NCBI GenBank assembly: GCA_013398175.1
Contig: VZRZ01001925.1
Span: 2,326,212-2,390,211 of the forward strand
Length of the DNA: 64,000 bases
Direction: 5' to 3'
From: Climacteris rufus
Taxonomy: Eukaryota > Chordata > Aves > Passeriformes > Climacteridae
Positions 1 through 12,378 of this stretch are shown piece by piece. Every line of letters starts with the position of its first letter. The stretch's first letter is position 1. The position numbers and the translations under genes are program-made. Under the pieces are notes generated by a model. It was not told the origin of the DNA, did not search any database, and was given only the letters and a program-made list of their open reading frames with translations.

Positions 1-3000
1 TTAGATGGGGGAAATAGGAGGGACTGTATGGAGGACAAATAAAATGTTGAAAGGAGTTTGATGCTGGCAATTCTGACCCCCACATCTGCATGCAGAGGGC
101 AGCGGCAATATTGCTGTAAAGGAACAAAGCAACATCTGGCATGGCTTTGACCCAGCCAGGGAGCATGCTGCTGGGCAAAGGGAAGAGGGCAAATCTGGAA
201 TTTCAAGTACAAAATGAAGAGTGAGGCCAGGTCACACAGATGGGGTGCACTGCAAGTGGTGTTCTACTCACCTCCTGCTGTCCGAGGGGGAGGAGAGAAG
301 CAGTGAGCCTGCTGCAACCTGCAGGGAGGGTTTGATTTGGTTCGTTGAGCCAGTGAACCTCAGAAAGGGTGAATTATGGGCAGTTTTGTGTAAACCACTT
401 CAGGTGAAGAAGGAGGCGGTTGTGATTGATGCCAAGAATTTACTGAGCTGAGGTGAAAAGTGTTTGCGTATTTCAATGTAGCGTGACATATAAGCCCTTC
501 CAGTTACAAGGTACTACCCAGCACAAGCCCAGCACAAGGGTTGCTTTCTCGTAATGCTAACCAGTGATGATGAAAGTTTCAGCCTGATGTAAAGTCTCTG
601 ACTTGAATTTTTCATCCTCTTTCCCAGAAGGGCTCTGTTTGTCATTCTTGGAATGCAAAAATGGCTGTAAAAAGCCATAATCTGTCTTCATATGGATGTA
701 GGCTTAGGATTTACTGCAAAACACTGTTTTCCAAAAAATGCATCACCCAAAACTATCTGCACTTACCCCCAAGCACTGCAACAGTCCCATGGACTTGTAA
801 CTGTGTTTCTCAAGTCCTTTTTCAGCTCTGAGCCACAGGCAGAGGTTGGTCCACTTCAGTCAGGACAGCATTTGTGAGTTCCTAATTGTATTCTTCCACT
901 GAGAGGCAAACTAGCAGAGCTCGGTGGAAAAACGTGCCCAGAAAAGGAACCTGCCCTTTTTCTTATTGTGGATACAAGAAAGCAGAGGATATGTTTTATC
1001 AGCATAACACAAAAACAGCTGACTTTGAGGCTTTGGATACGAGACCAAGGGGCAGAGGATGTCAGTGCAAAGGAGGAACAGCTCACGGAGGCAGAGATGT
1101 GAGCCACATTAGCAGAGCGTGCTACAACACACACATCCTTACAACCAAGTTGCTATTTTCCAAATAGTAAGTTTTCCTTCTAGCATGTCATTTGAAGGCT
1201 AAAGACTGTAATAGAAAAGTTAAAAAACAATAAAGACAAAAATATAGAACTACCTCATGGGTGTCCCTAGACAAGGCATTCTGATAAAAAGTGGTTTAGT
1301 AATGAATCCAGTGTGATAAACACTGAATTCTCAAATTTATGGACTTCTGTTATCCCATGGGAGAGACAAATGCTTCAATATGTTTTAGCAATGAGTCTGA
1401 AAGATGAAATTCAGCTCCAGACAGGAGTGCAGAAGACAAATACCCTTGGATGCCAAGCTTTCTCAGCAGATGTAGCTCCTAGCACCATTTTAAATGTATC
1501 TCAAAAAAAATTAGGCTATTGTATATTTCTCCCTCTCAAACAAAAAGTGCTTTGCCTTTGATGCAAATAGAGATTCTCTTCCTCAAACATGCTGTGTTTA
1601 CACTCTTTCTGACAATAACTCAACTTTCAGAAGACACAGATTCACAAGCCTTGCTTGGTGGTCTCCTAAATACATGCAAAGTATTACACGCATCTGAGAT
1701 TTACAATTCTCCCACCAGCTTCCCAGCATAGTAGAAGCATAAGTTGTGAAGTAAGTTATTTTCTGACAGGAAACATCTATGAACACTGGTAGATTTTCTA
1801 GTTTTTCTTTGAACTGTTATTAAAATATTCATATCTGATATCACATATTATTTACTGCTCTGGAAACATATTGGTGCTTCAGAGACATGACAAATCATAT
1901 TTGCTTGTGTTAGACAGCATAAAGCCTTTTTTTTTAAAGTCTTTTCATTCAAGCTTATTCCACTTTCATTTTGTCACTGTTCTTTTTGTTTCTTCTGTAG
2001 ATTCAAATGCAGCTGGCATTGACCAAGCTCAGCTTATGGTGCTGTACACAATAAAGTCATGTTATTTCTTGAGCCAGTGGGCAGAAAGAAGCTTCATCAT
2101 TGTTTGTGTGAGGATGTGATCCCAGGGAAGGCAGTTTTAGTTTGCTGAGAAATTTGGGTAAGTAAATGGATAGACACAAATTGGGTTCCGATGCTCTCCA
2201 GATCTTTTGGCCCTTTTATCTGCCTCACTGATACTTGAATATTAATTGTAATTGTATATTAATTTTCATTGTGGTAATGCTGCTCTGATCATGAGTCATG
2301 AAGACTCGTGAACCAGCACGAGCCAAAATGTAACAATGGACAAAGCCTGTGAGTACAGAATATTAAAATATGCATTTTCACTCCTCTGCAAAAGCATCTG
2401 TAGTAGTCATGCACAAAATTAAACACACCATAAATTAAGACACTTGTTGGATATCAGTGTCCCTCTTAAAAGAGTATGTGTCCCCAAAAGGGGAAAATCT
2501 ACTTACTTGATCTTGTATGATATTTCCATTGGACTCTGTAGAGCAGCACTGGTGAAACTCATGCATATGATTAAAATCAGATTTCCTGGGAAAGTATTTA
2601 ATATAAATAGTGTTTCTAAAACCATAATTATCCTTAAGGAATGGGAAAAAGAAGCATTCTACCACAGCAATCAAGGTGAAAGAACTTTTTCTTCATATTT
2701 GAGGTGGAGACTTGGAATACATGAATGTGTGAATGGAGGACAAGAGCCCCTCACAGACTTATCAGAGCTAGAGGTCATGCCATAAGTTATTGGAAAGGTT
2801 ATTTTTTCTAGAGATGTAATATGGTTTTGAATTTGACCTACGACTTCTCAGTTGCCACCCATGACCCCAAATAATCCAGCTTCAGCTTCTTGAAGGCTAT
2901 TAGGACTAGAAGGTCATGGCATACGCTTCCACATTTCCAAAGTAAAGTGTTAGGCCACATTATAGGCCACTGAGAAAACACGTAGAAAAGAAGCCAGTGA

Positions 3001-4643
3001 ACAAAGCATTTCTTTATGCTTCCCATCAAATAGGATGTGATTTCAGATTAACCTGTGGTTGAACAAGCCTCTAGCAGATTCTGCTCACTTATTTTTTGCT
3101 GAAGAGAAGAAAGTGATGCTAATTATCTACAAAATGTTGTTATGATTATATACATTTGGGTATTTTTTGATAAGAAAAAGCTGCTACTGTTACCTGTGCT
3201 AATACAAATTCCCAGATTTTTCTATTTTTCATGTTATTTAGGAAAAGTTGTGAGATTCACTTTTATCAGACTTTCACTGCAGATACACAAAGTGGAAATG
3301 TCTAAACACCTCCATATGAGTCAATGGTGTAAGTTCTTCTACAGACTATGGCAAACATAACAATTCATTTGTCTTGATGTGCCTGACAAAAATTGGTCAT
3401 TAATCACAATTTAGAAATTCCTGCTTCTCTCCATTGACTCAACCATAAATGAATCATGGATGACTGGATCATGCTGTTGCCCACACTAGAGTTATCTGGA
3501 GTCAGGTGAGATGAAGCCCTTTGTAGGTTTCTAAAGAGGTCCAGGGACCTTCCAAGGGAAGTATGGGACAAATTTTTAGATTTTTAAATGGAATATTTTT
3601 TAATGCTTGCCTTTTCTCTCCTTTGTTAATTGTCTATATTGTGATTTTCTTCAGCAATTTATTTGTGAAGACACGTTAGCCTCTTTTCAGGTTTTGCTGC
3701 CTTGGTGATCTAATAATTTACATAATAATTTCTTCCCAAAGAATGCCGAAGAATATCTGTCTTGAACACTTATGGTAAAATACAGTAGCAGGCAAACATA
3801 AGTATTTGCTATTTTTCAAGTGGGTTTCAGCCAGATGAGACTGAACCCTATTGTTGGGACTGACTGTAGCACAAAAAAGTAACCTGGTCCTTCAGAACAG
3901 ACTTAACAGTTTGTTATTCTGTTAAATGAAAAGTTGGAAAACTATGTCTTTTCTGAAAATAAAGCTCCCCTACAAGTCTCAGAAATATGCATTGAAAATT
4001 GCTACGTTTTCAAAATCTTGAACATCATAGCCTCTGAATGCTGTGTTCTGTTCACTGGGATTTATCAAACTTATTTTGTTTTTTCCACATTCTCCATTCT
4101 TTTAACTTCTCTTATCCCACTTCCCAAAAGCCCAAATACTTAGTTTAATAAAAGCAACGATTATTTCCATCTATTTGTCCTCCAGGCAAGACCCTTCAAA
4201 TGTACTATTTTTTTAGAAACTCTACTGTCTGGTAAGTAAAAATGCACGTGAGAGCTGAAACTTGCCTCTCCCTCCATGTGACTTCTGAATAATTGAGGCA
4301 AGTGAACAGAGATGTGAAACTTTGAGGAAAGGGGAAAAGGTGGGGGCAGTTAAATGCTGAATGAGAAGGTCATGTTGCCTCATTCCTGCTCACTTGTTAC
4401 CATCTGATGACTTGGCATCACAAGGGGAATAGTGACTCTGCGATTCTTGTAAGCCCTGTCTAGTAATTCCTTCCACATATCAAGTCGTGGTGGTGTTTTC
4501 ATCAAAAGCAGCTAAAACTGGTTTGACATCTGTCTTTGAATCCCACTTATGTGTGCCTGTTTGTGTTTTTCTCCTACAATGTGGAGTGAAATGTAGAATA
4601 TCCCAAAATATGAATGCCTCTTTTTTCTGGATGCTCTGGGGAC
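1..4643. other. Anonymous non-coding sequence, no gene seen
   Basis: I see no exon, RNA gene or clear transposon here. Open frames are all at or below 113 codons (longest 2444-2785, plus) and none shows a domain or biased composition. The sequence is AT-rich, with scattered AATAAA motifs that cannot be tied to any transcript. A 6-bp inverted repeat (ctcgtg/cacgag) near 2310-2325 is too short to interpret. Confidence 0.6.
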
Positions 4644-4710
4644 AAAAAAAAAAANNNNNNNNNNNNNNNNNNNNNNNNNNNNNNNNNNNNNNNNNNAAAA
4701 AAAAAAAAAA
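4644..4710. other. Assembly gap inside a poly-A run
   Basis: Eleven A (4644-4654), then 42 N (4655-4696), then 14 A (4697-4710). The gap is bounded by the same base on both sides, so the missing sequence is most likely more A or A-rich sequence that could not be resolved. The A run could be a simple homopolymer or the tail of a retroposed copy; the flanks show no recognisable element. Open frames across this gap (4480-4851 minus, 4487-4744 plus) are artefacts. Confidence 0.9.
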
Positions 4711-6109
4711 GGTAAAAAAAACCCTGCAAAAATTACCTCCGTGATTTTGGAGAGTAAGTAAAACAAATGTAACAAGCCGTGCTGAGGAATAGCTTTGTGC
4801 TGGAAACTTTTTTTCCATAGAGAAAAGAATGAGCACTCCTGGGGAAGTCAAGACAGTTTAAATACATGGTGCAGCTCTCACATGACAACTGGTACAACTT
4901 CTTGAAACTCTTGCTGATGCCAAGAGCAGAGTCAGCAGGAATGGTGTACAACCAGAACACCCTCTGCCTCAAAGTTGAACAACCTCTGAAATGCACTGCT
5001 CAAGTGTGCCTTAGGAATTTTTTTATTGTCCTATCAGTTTTGATCAATGCCAGCAATATGGTCTGTAGGATGTGTCTGATACAGAGCTTGGAAATGCAGC
5101 AGGCTTCCGCTGAGAGGTGGCTTGGAGGATGTGCTTCTGCACATGCATTGCAGGCAGCACTGCAAAACATCTCTGCAGGGATGTTTCCAAGTCATCTGAA
5201 GTCAAAAGGTTCAACGACAGGACATCCCCTAAAGCTGAGCCAAGTAGTGTACTGTAAACTGCTCCATCAGCTCCTAATTCTATTCTTTTATTTTCTTACA
5301 TCCTGACTCTCTCTGAAGGCTGTAGCAAAATTCCTTCTTTCACACCCACCATATGAACCCCTTCAGGGACATACATCTGTTCTCTTGTTAAACACGTTCT
5401 TCTCCTCTAGCCTGCTGACCCACCAAACTAGGAAAGTAAAGGTGGTCCCTTCCTAGAAGGAGATTGCATCTGAGCATATATGCTTTATCTAAAAGACAGA
5501 GTAAGAGGGAACTTTTATTTCTGATGAAAATGAGTAAAGAGCCCCCTCAAGCAGCACTACATTAAAATGGAAAGAGAAAGTTATTCTACCCTACTCCCTT
5601 AGGTGCTTTTGAAGTTAGTCTCCATTCACGATCAGATTTCCCTTTGGTAGGTGTCCTGTCTTGCCCTGATTTTAAGATAAAGTAGGATGTCAAGCAGTTG
5701 CTTCCTGTTTCTACAGATGTGTCTTCACTATTCAAGGCTTCATTTTTAATTTGAGTCCAAAGTGAGTAAGAATAAGGCTGGAAGCTCATAGGAAATTATT
5801 TTGCCTCACTAGTCTTGTGCTTCTGCTCTGAGTGGATGGACAGCAGTAAGAGATAAAAAAGTTTCATCTGTGCCAGACTGCAGTGCTCCCAAAACTCCAG
5901 CTTCTATTAGTGCTAAACCAGAGTGAAACACCAGCACGAACGCAGAGAGGTGTCTCTGGCTGTGATGGTGCCATTTTGGGCAACACAGAGGGATTCAGAG
6001 CCACCCACAGATCAAAACCAGCCTAACTGCTGTGCATTGGGATCCAGCTGTTAAAAACTCAAACAAGCAGAGGAATCTGAGGGCTCTGTGGGGGAATAAA
6101 GAGAATAGT
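4711..6109. other. Anonymous non-coding sequence
   Basis: The block holds a 146-codon open frame (4866-5306, plus) with Leu/Ser/Ala-rich composition, no signal peptide or domain I recognise and no flanking exon signals. I treat it as chance. No repeat family is recognised. Confidence 0.55.
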
Positions 6110-6720
6110 GGGAAAATGCCAAGAAATTATTAGCTCAGCCAAAGATTACGCATTTGCACTAGTAATTAAAGTATTTTGCATTGGGTGCAGGCTTTGGCAA
6201 GTGCCACCAACAAAAGATTTCACACATGCATGCATGAGTACAAGTCCATAGGAGCTTTCTCTCTATCTGTCTGTCTCACACACACACACACACACGCATG
6301 CACACAGGCAAACAGAAAGAATGAAATAAGCCATTAAGAAATATTTCCGCATAATGCAATTATTACAGCTGTATAATTGAATGGGGAAACCATTGATCTG
6401 TAGAAGAAAGGAAATTGCTCTTTTCATTGTGTTCCTATGAATATGTGAACATTAATCTCAATCTATAATCAACGTTCATTTCAAATCTGATTGCGTGCCA
6501 CTAAACACCCGTAGCTATGCTAACATTATGTTAATACGGTTCAACATCATAGCTCCCAGCTTCACAGCACAAATATTTTTCTTTGGCAATCAATAGTAAT
6601 TTCAGCTGAGTGGATGGAAGTCACGTTTTAATGGTAATCTTTCCTCCAAACCTCCAAGTGGAAACTCGACTGGTACCTTAACACGGCCGCAGTGCATTGC
6701 ATGTAATCAGATAAATTAAC
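6110..6720. promoter_or_regulatory. Candidate conserved non-coding element
   Basis: AT-rich, repeat-poor block with many homeodomain-type cores: gtaattaaag near 6164, gcaattattacag near 6356, tataattgaatg near 6372, cattaatc near 6450, caatcaatagtaat near 6587, and taatggtaatc near 6630. The mixture of such cores with intact, non-repetitive sequence resembles vertebrate developmental enhancers. There is no open frame of note. A CA microsatellite at 6277-6295 splits the block. The enhancer reading is inference: without alignment to other birds the conservation is unproven. Confidence 0.3.
6254..6303. repeat. (CA)n microsatellite with CT/GT-rich flank
   Basis: About 9.5 CA units at 6277-6295, preceded by a ctctctatctgtctgtct pyrimidine tract and followed by gcatgcacacagg. 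Alternating purine-pyrimidine sequence of this sort can adopt Z-form DNA. It sits within the AT-rich candidate element and is likely to vary in length between individuals. Confidence 0.9.
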
Positions 6721-7049
6721 CTAAAAGAGAGAGAGAGAAAACACAGATCAGGAATAAAAAGCAGCGCCAAGAAGCTCTACATTTTCCTGATGGATTAAAG
6801 TGCTCATTATCATGAGAGAGAGAGTGGATTTCAAGAGGGGAACTGAATTCCCTTGGCTTTGAGCCGTGGCTGGAGAGGGAGCAGGTCACAGTGTGCTCAG
6901 CGCAGTCGGGGACGCCTCTGAGGAGGGGGAAGCAAAGCAATTCATCCAGGGCTGATCTGGACTCTGCTGCTGAGAGCTCGACTGGCCTTAGGGCACCGGT
7001 GTTTGTCCAGGAATAAGGAGTCTCAGTGTTAGTGCTGTGGTGCACTGCA

Positions 7050-7129
7050 GGCTTCCTGTGGGACCTTGGGTAAATGGCTTATTCTACTTGTGCTTCACTT
7101 CCCTGGTTCTGAAAAAGGACACAGTAGTG
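7050..7129 (+). mobile_element. MIR-like SINE fragment (core region)
   Basis: The run cctgtgggaccttgggtaaa, then a T/C-rich stretch with tgcttcacttccctggttctgaa, follows the MIR consensus core (tgtgaccttgggcaagt, then cctcagtttcctcatctgtaaaatgg) in forward orientation. MIR is an old tRNA-derived SINE present across amniotes and is always fragmentary in birds. The tRNA-like 5' end is not visible. The divergence is what an ancient insertion would show. Confidence 0.6.
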
Positions 7130-7130
7130 G

Positions 7131-9260
7131 CTTGCTGTCCCCTGGGGATGCTGTCAAGTTTTGGGGGTTATCAGTTCCTGGGAATGGAGCTACAGGGCTG
7201 TGATGCATTAGTTAGATCTCTCTTGGCTTTGCTTTCTCTTAGAGGTAAAGCTGCTACTGCATTATATCAAACTGCTTTATTTCCATAATGGCATCTATTT
7301 TTAGGTATTTCCAAAGCCTATCTTTTTTTCTGCATTTGAGGGGCCAAGCTGCTGGACTGAATTCCTTAAAATCTTACTTATTTCTAAATTAGATAAAACC
7401 TGTGGTCATTGTAAAGTCTAGAGAGAAAGCACTCGGTACAGGCCAACGCCATCTTCACAGTCATCAGGAGTTCTATAAATTCTTACTTCCATAAAGGTAT
7501 TCAGACATATGAACATAAGGATAGGAAAACATCTGCACTGATTAGGACTGCTTAGCCAGACATCCTCTCCTTTAAAGAGCATAGCAGGATAGCAGGAGTT
7601 TAGGGGAGCATGGGAGAACTGCTCAGGCATATGGAGATCCTCGCAGAATTCTCCCAGGATCTGATGACTCAGGTGCTTCTTGAACTATAAATGTTATCTG
7701 TATGTTATTTTTTTAATTGGTAAATATATATTTCTAAGAAATCGCAAGGGATATTTTTTGTCCAAGAGGTTTTCCAACCCCTCTCTGAACAATATCAAGG
7801 CCTTTGCACCCTCATCTTCCTCTAGCAAGAACTTCCTCAGCTCTTCTGTGTACAGGAGTGAATTACTTTGAATTCCACTGATCTTAAACAAGATTTTTCA
7901 TTAGCAAATATAGATTGTAGGTTGCCTTGGTAGTACTTATTTTGTATCATGTTATTTTTATGTCCTACCTTGAGGCAGCTTCTAAAGAACCTGATCTGTA
8001 AATCTGTTATCCTTGAATCTGCTCCATCTTTGAAGCTGGGTCCCTCCTGTGTTCCTTAACAGATTGAGGTGTCTTGACTTGTGTACCCCAAAAGGCTCCC
8101 CAAACAATGAGTCACTTAAAAAATCTTATCTCTGTTATTTTACTTAGTGCTTGGATAAATTCCCAGTGTCCCATTAATCCAGGGTTGCTTACAAAGGTGG
8201 CGTCTATGGGATGCAATCTTCTCGGTTGTTACTCCAGGGTCCTGGCCAGGGACTAGCAGAGGTCTTTGGGACTTTGATCCAATCCCAAACACATCCCTGC
8301 TTTAGTAGACTTGTTTTAGGGGAACGGGGACCTCCTCAATGGCTGTCATGTCTAATTTTGCAGAACATTTTATGAGCCTTTTCTCTTTTCTAGTTCCCTC
8401 AAAGGTATTGGCTTTCAGCAACCTGCTCTGATTCACCAGGGAGGAAACCAAAAGCAGAAAGACAAGTTCTAAAGTGTGCACAGGTTCCACATGAACAGGC
8501 TCTCTTTTGTGAAAATGCACCCGTTTTACTCGCTTTGGGCCAAATCAGAAATCCCTCAAACTCTTTTGTCTTTACAACTTCACCATTTTGAGTTTTCACT
8601 CTGTGTAAAACCAGAAATTCTGAGTTGTGTCAATTTTACGCACTGGGGTTCTCCATAAGAAGTGTTTAACCATTTGGTAAATTTGTGTTGCTAAAGGTGT
8701 CCAGCCAGGCTGTTTTGTTTCTATAGTGTTTTTCCACTGGCTGGGTGGGAAGTGTGTTGAAATATGGAACTTGAATCCATCTTGCTAACTTGGATATCTA
8801 TGGTAGGTCCTTGAAAAAAAGGTTATTTCAAAATTAACAGAACATACTTGTATGTGTGTAAGGAGTGAGTTTACAGCAAAAAGCAGTCTCTTCCCTCCTC
8901 TAAGCTGAGCCAGTTTCAAATGGCCTCTGGCTTTCCCCAAGATCAGGGCATTGAAAATGTGACTGAGAGCCAACCCTCTCTCTTCTCCTATTTGATTCCT
9001 GTGCCCAGGCCACTGTGGATCTGACCCCAGGACCTCCTGGCTCTAAAAATGGATTTTGTACTGCCCGAGTGGCTCCAGTAAAGTGCAGAATTGGAAATAC
9101 AGTGTTTGTAGCTGCAATGATTTGCAGAAGAGGTGGGCCTTTGGAAACAGGGAAAATTGGCTGCCATCACCTCAGTGGCTTCTTAATGTGGTCCAAAGAA
9201 AAAGAGAACCATTATCTCCTATTTGCTGCAGATTATTCCAGCCTCCTAGCAAATGGGCTA
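7131..9260. other. Anonymous non-coding sequence
   Basis: No gene seen. A short stretch at 7765-7792 (aagaggttttccaacccctc) loosely recalls a CR1 3' end but is too short to call. The minus-strand frame through it (7694-7891, 65 codons) is Leu/Glu/Lys-rich and looks protein-like locally, but it matches nothing I know and has no convincing splice frame. Confidence 0.55.
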
Positions 9261-9261
9261 A

Positions 9262-9335
9262 ATTCCCACTGGTGTAAACTGGATCGGCTCCACCGGAGTC
9301 AATGGAGCTGAGCTGTTTCACATGCTGGCTTAGGA
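9262..9335. repeat. Ancient amniote MITE-like palindromic repeat
   Basis: The left part actggtgtaaactggatcgg and the centre ggagtcaatggagctgagct follow a dispersed amniote motif in which a TGGTGTAAAT arm, a GTAGCTCCATTGA/TCAATGGAGC centre and the inverse arm form a long imperfect palindrome. The right arm (tgtttcacatgctgg) is eroded. I recall similar elements as Chompy-type MITEs of crocodiles and turtles; the family name is uncertain, the palindromic relation is visible. Confidence 0.5.
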
Positions 9336-9336
9336 T

Positions 9337-12300
9337 TTCTTCTGTTAACTTTGAGCATGGCAAGAATAAAAATTGTAGCATTACAATTAAAGTCCCTCAT
9401 ATACTGTGGATGATAATCCATGCCTTTCCCTGTTCCCATGGAGCTGAGTTGTCTCAAGATTATGAGCCTTAGATGTTTAGAGCAATTTTGACTGGATCAG
9501 AGGTTATAGCCTCTGCTTTTTAACATTCCGCTTTTATTTTCAGGCTATGAAGTGTAATAGTTCACCATTTTGGTTTAAGTATCACAATAAAAGTCAGTGA
9601 GATGGAACAGGCAATAAGCAGCCGTTTTACATCAGTGCTGCTGAGACGGAGTGCTTAAGTCTTCATTAACCTACAGAGGAAGGAGTTACAGAAAAGACAC
9701 TTGAAATAAAATACCAGGGATGAGGCTCAGATCTCTTCTGGATCTGCACAGGCACACTGGAAGGCTGGACTCTAGTAGGAATGTCTCTTCATGTATGTGC
9801 TGTTATGCAATAAATAGGAGGGTAAGGATACCCCACACTTGTATGTCAGGGGTTGAAGTGGCTGGGCTGTGTCACTGCTGATGGACACCAGGAGCTGAAT
9901 AGGCTGAAAGCCAGATAGGCTGTACTGCAGGGACTTCATAACTCAGGGATGGCATTTCTGCATTTGCAGCATCTCTTTGTTCTTCATTAGGCCCTTTATT
10001 AGAATTCTGAGACTGCTGGGTGTCCTCTGACACATGGCTTTCTGTTAATGGCCCACATTTCTATGTATAGCCCAGGAGAAGGTGGGGAATGCAATGGTAG
10101 GTGGAAAAATTTCACATTTCTCTCAGCTTTTCCTCAGAACAGAGGAGCTCCAGCCTGCAGAGCACCTCTGTGGTCTCCTCTGGTTTCAGTCCAGCAGGTC
10201 CATATCTTTCTTCCACTTTACCTGCTCTCTCTTGGGGCATAGTTGAAGATGCCCTATGTGAGACTTCAGACTATTTTGATGAAGGAGAAATAACACTTTC
10301 CCTACAGCCCAGAAACAGGAGAGATCAGCTTGGATAAAGGTCTTGCTGCTTTCCCTCTTCCTGAACCAAGCCTTCTCCCTGGTCCCAGAAGTGCAGCATC
10401 CCAGCCCTGCTTTACTCAACATACTTTTCTGCTGCTTCTGTAAAAGGTCTCCTTGACATTGCCTCTATTTACCCTTCGGAATAATGAAGATTGTTTCCCT
10501 TGCCTGGGGGTAGTAGTAGAAATGCTGAAAATTTACTGTTCTGGTTTATTGCTTAAAAAGGATTTTGCTGTGCCATGAGTGTGTCTCTGCCTTGTCCTGG
10601 GTTTTGCCATGTCAGAGTACTTACAACATCTTTTGCAATTTCTGCAGAATCTCTGTTTCCTGGGCTTCTGTTTGAAACCCAGCACAAGTATTACAAACTT
10701 ACCAAAGAAAAAGCCACTCCCTGTATTTGTGATTCATGTTTCCCCTGTTTTCATCTTAAATTTGCTCCTTTTCCAGGCAAGTTAAACACCTTCTCCTGAA
10801 TGCTTAATAAAGAATGATAAGCTGTGTTTTGGGTTTTTTTTCCTAAGAAAAACTGTGAAGAAACAATACACAAGGAAAATATCTCTCTTGAAATCGATGG
10901 ATATACCTGTTAACTTCACTTATTTTGCTGCAGGAAACACAATAAAATGAACCAGGTGCAGGGTGAAAGGCAAGGGTTAGAGGCTTCTTAACCCATTTGT
11001 TCAGTGCAGAAATTCAGAGATATTTACCTGTTTTCTGAAGTCCTCATATTCTTGTGTTACACAAAAATGGCTCGTTACAAGGAATTTTCCTTCCAATTGA
11101 AATTAAAGGTAGTAATGTCCTGGAGTACACCTGCTCTGTCAGTCTGCATTGCCAAGTGGAGATTTGCAGCAAGGTGTAAATGAAGTGAAGCAATATTTTC
11201 ACATCAGTGTAGGTGAACTTGGGCCGCTTACCTACAGGTGGATATTCAAATCATGGCTTCAAGTCCCTCATCTTATTAAGGGCAGAAAAGTACTTTATTT
11301 GCATGAAAAAAGTAATCCATTAATGATAAGGAAGAGTCAGGATAAATACTTTAAAGACTATGAAGCATTTTGATGCTACCAGGGTGAATAGTTAACTGAG
11401 AAAAATGAGTAGTTAGGAATAAGTAATAAAGTAAACAAAAGTAAATAAATAAGTGCTTCATAAAGCTCTGCTGTTTCTTCAGAGAATAATGAGATTTCAT
11501 GGTGTCCTAAGATTAGTAGGACATGTGTGATCTTAGTGGCTACCAAAATTCATGCTAGAAAGTGAACAAATCACAAAGGTTTTACTTGATTTTGTATTTG
11601 TGTTTTTGTCTGAGTTCCTGAGTGTCCTTGCCCTGAAAGACAAGGACACGCTAAAGCTGTGCTGAAGTCTGTATGGTTTTGAGCACAGACTAAATGAAGC
11701 ACTTTCAACAATTCAGACAGTGACTAAGTGTAAATCTTACACACTGCTTGGAGATAACATCTAAAATAAAAGTGCTTTTTTCCCCTTTTTCTTCATGGAC
11801 ACTGTTGTCCTATGAGAAAGGGCTCTCTGTGTATTTAATCATTGATGAACGCTTAAGTAAAGAATCAAAACAAAGAGAAAAAAATAGTCCCCAGGAGTGT
11901 GTGAACAGCAAGGGCTTCTCTGCCTTTGCCCTGATTCTTTTTCCCCATCAAAACAGCTGTAAATCTACACGATCTCTCTCCTTGTCCACCAGCTCTGCTA
12001 GAGGCAAGTGAACACAGGCAGGCACAAATATTCAACCCTAGAGAGGGAAAATACTTAAATAATCCCTATCTACTCCCACTCCCCATTTACTCTCTCCCCT
12101 CTCTGGGCAGCCACACCAGTGCCAGGACAAGTCAGCGTGTGCAGGGGTTTATCTGATGCCTTTTTAGATCCCTGCTATTTGTTTGCAGGACTTAAGCAAG
12201 TGAGAATTTCATAATGGACTGATCAAAGATGAATGCAAACCTCCTCTTATTCCCATCTCAGTTTCCTGAACAGCAACATCTCTTTCTATCAGGCTTTGGA

Positions 12301-12362
12301 ATAGGGACACTGCCTCTCCCAGAATATTTTTTCTTTCCCCTCTTTGTTTCCTTACAATACTT
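9337..12362. other. Anonymous non-coding sequence
   Basis: All open frames are under about 90 codons and unremarkable. 11395-11455 is strongly A-rich with repeated taagtaa-type words. I see no transposon or RNA gene. Confidence 0.6.
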
Positions 12363-12378
12363 AAAAAAAAAAAAAAAA
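12363..12378. repeat. Poly-A homopolymer (16 A)
   Basis: Sixteen consecutive A followed by taaaatcc. No retroposed sequence is recognisable upstream and no target-site duplication is obvious, so I call it only a homopolymer. Confidence 0.85.

Noticed and set aside
2308..2330. Short inverted repeat ctcgtg/cacgag
   Set aside because: Six-base arms are expected many times by chance in 64 kb.
4480..4851. Open frames on both strands across the first gap
   Set aside because: They include unknown bases and poly-A/poly-T translation; not genes.
7760..7871. Possible CR1 3' end on the plus strand, or a Leu/Glu-rich exon on the minus strand
   Set aside because: The CR1 resemblance covers fewer than 30 bases, and the minus-strand peptide has no known family or matched donor site.
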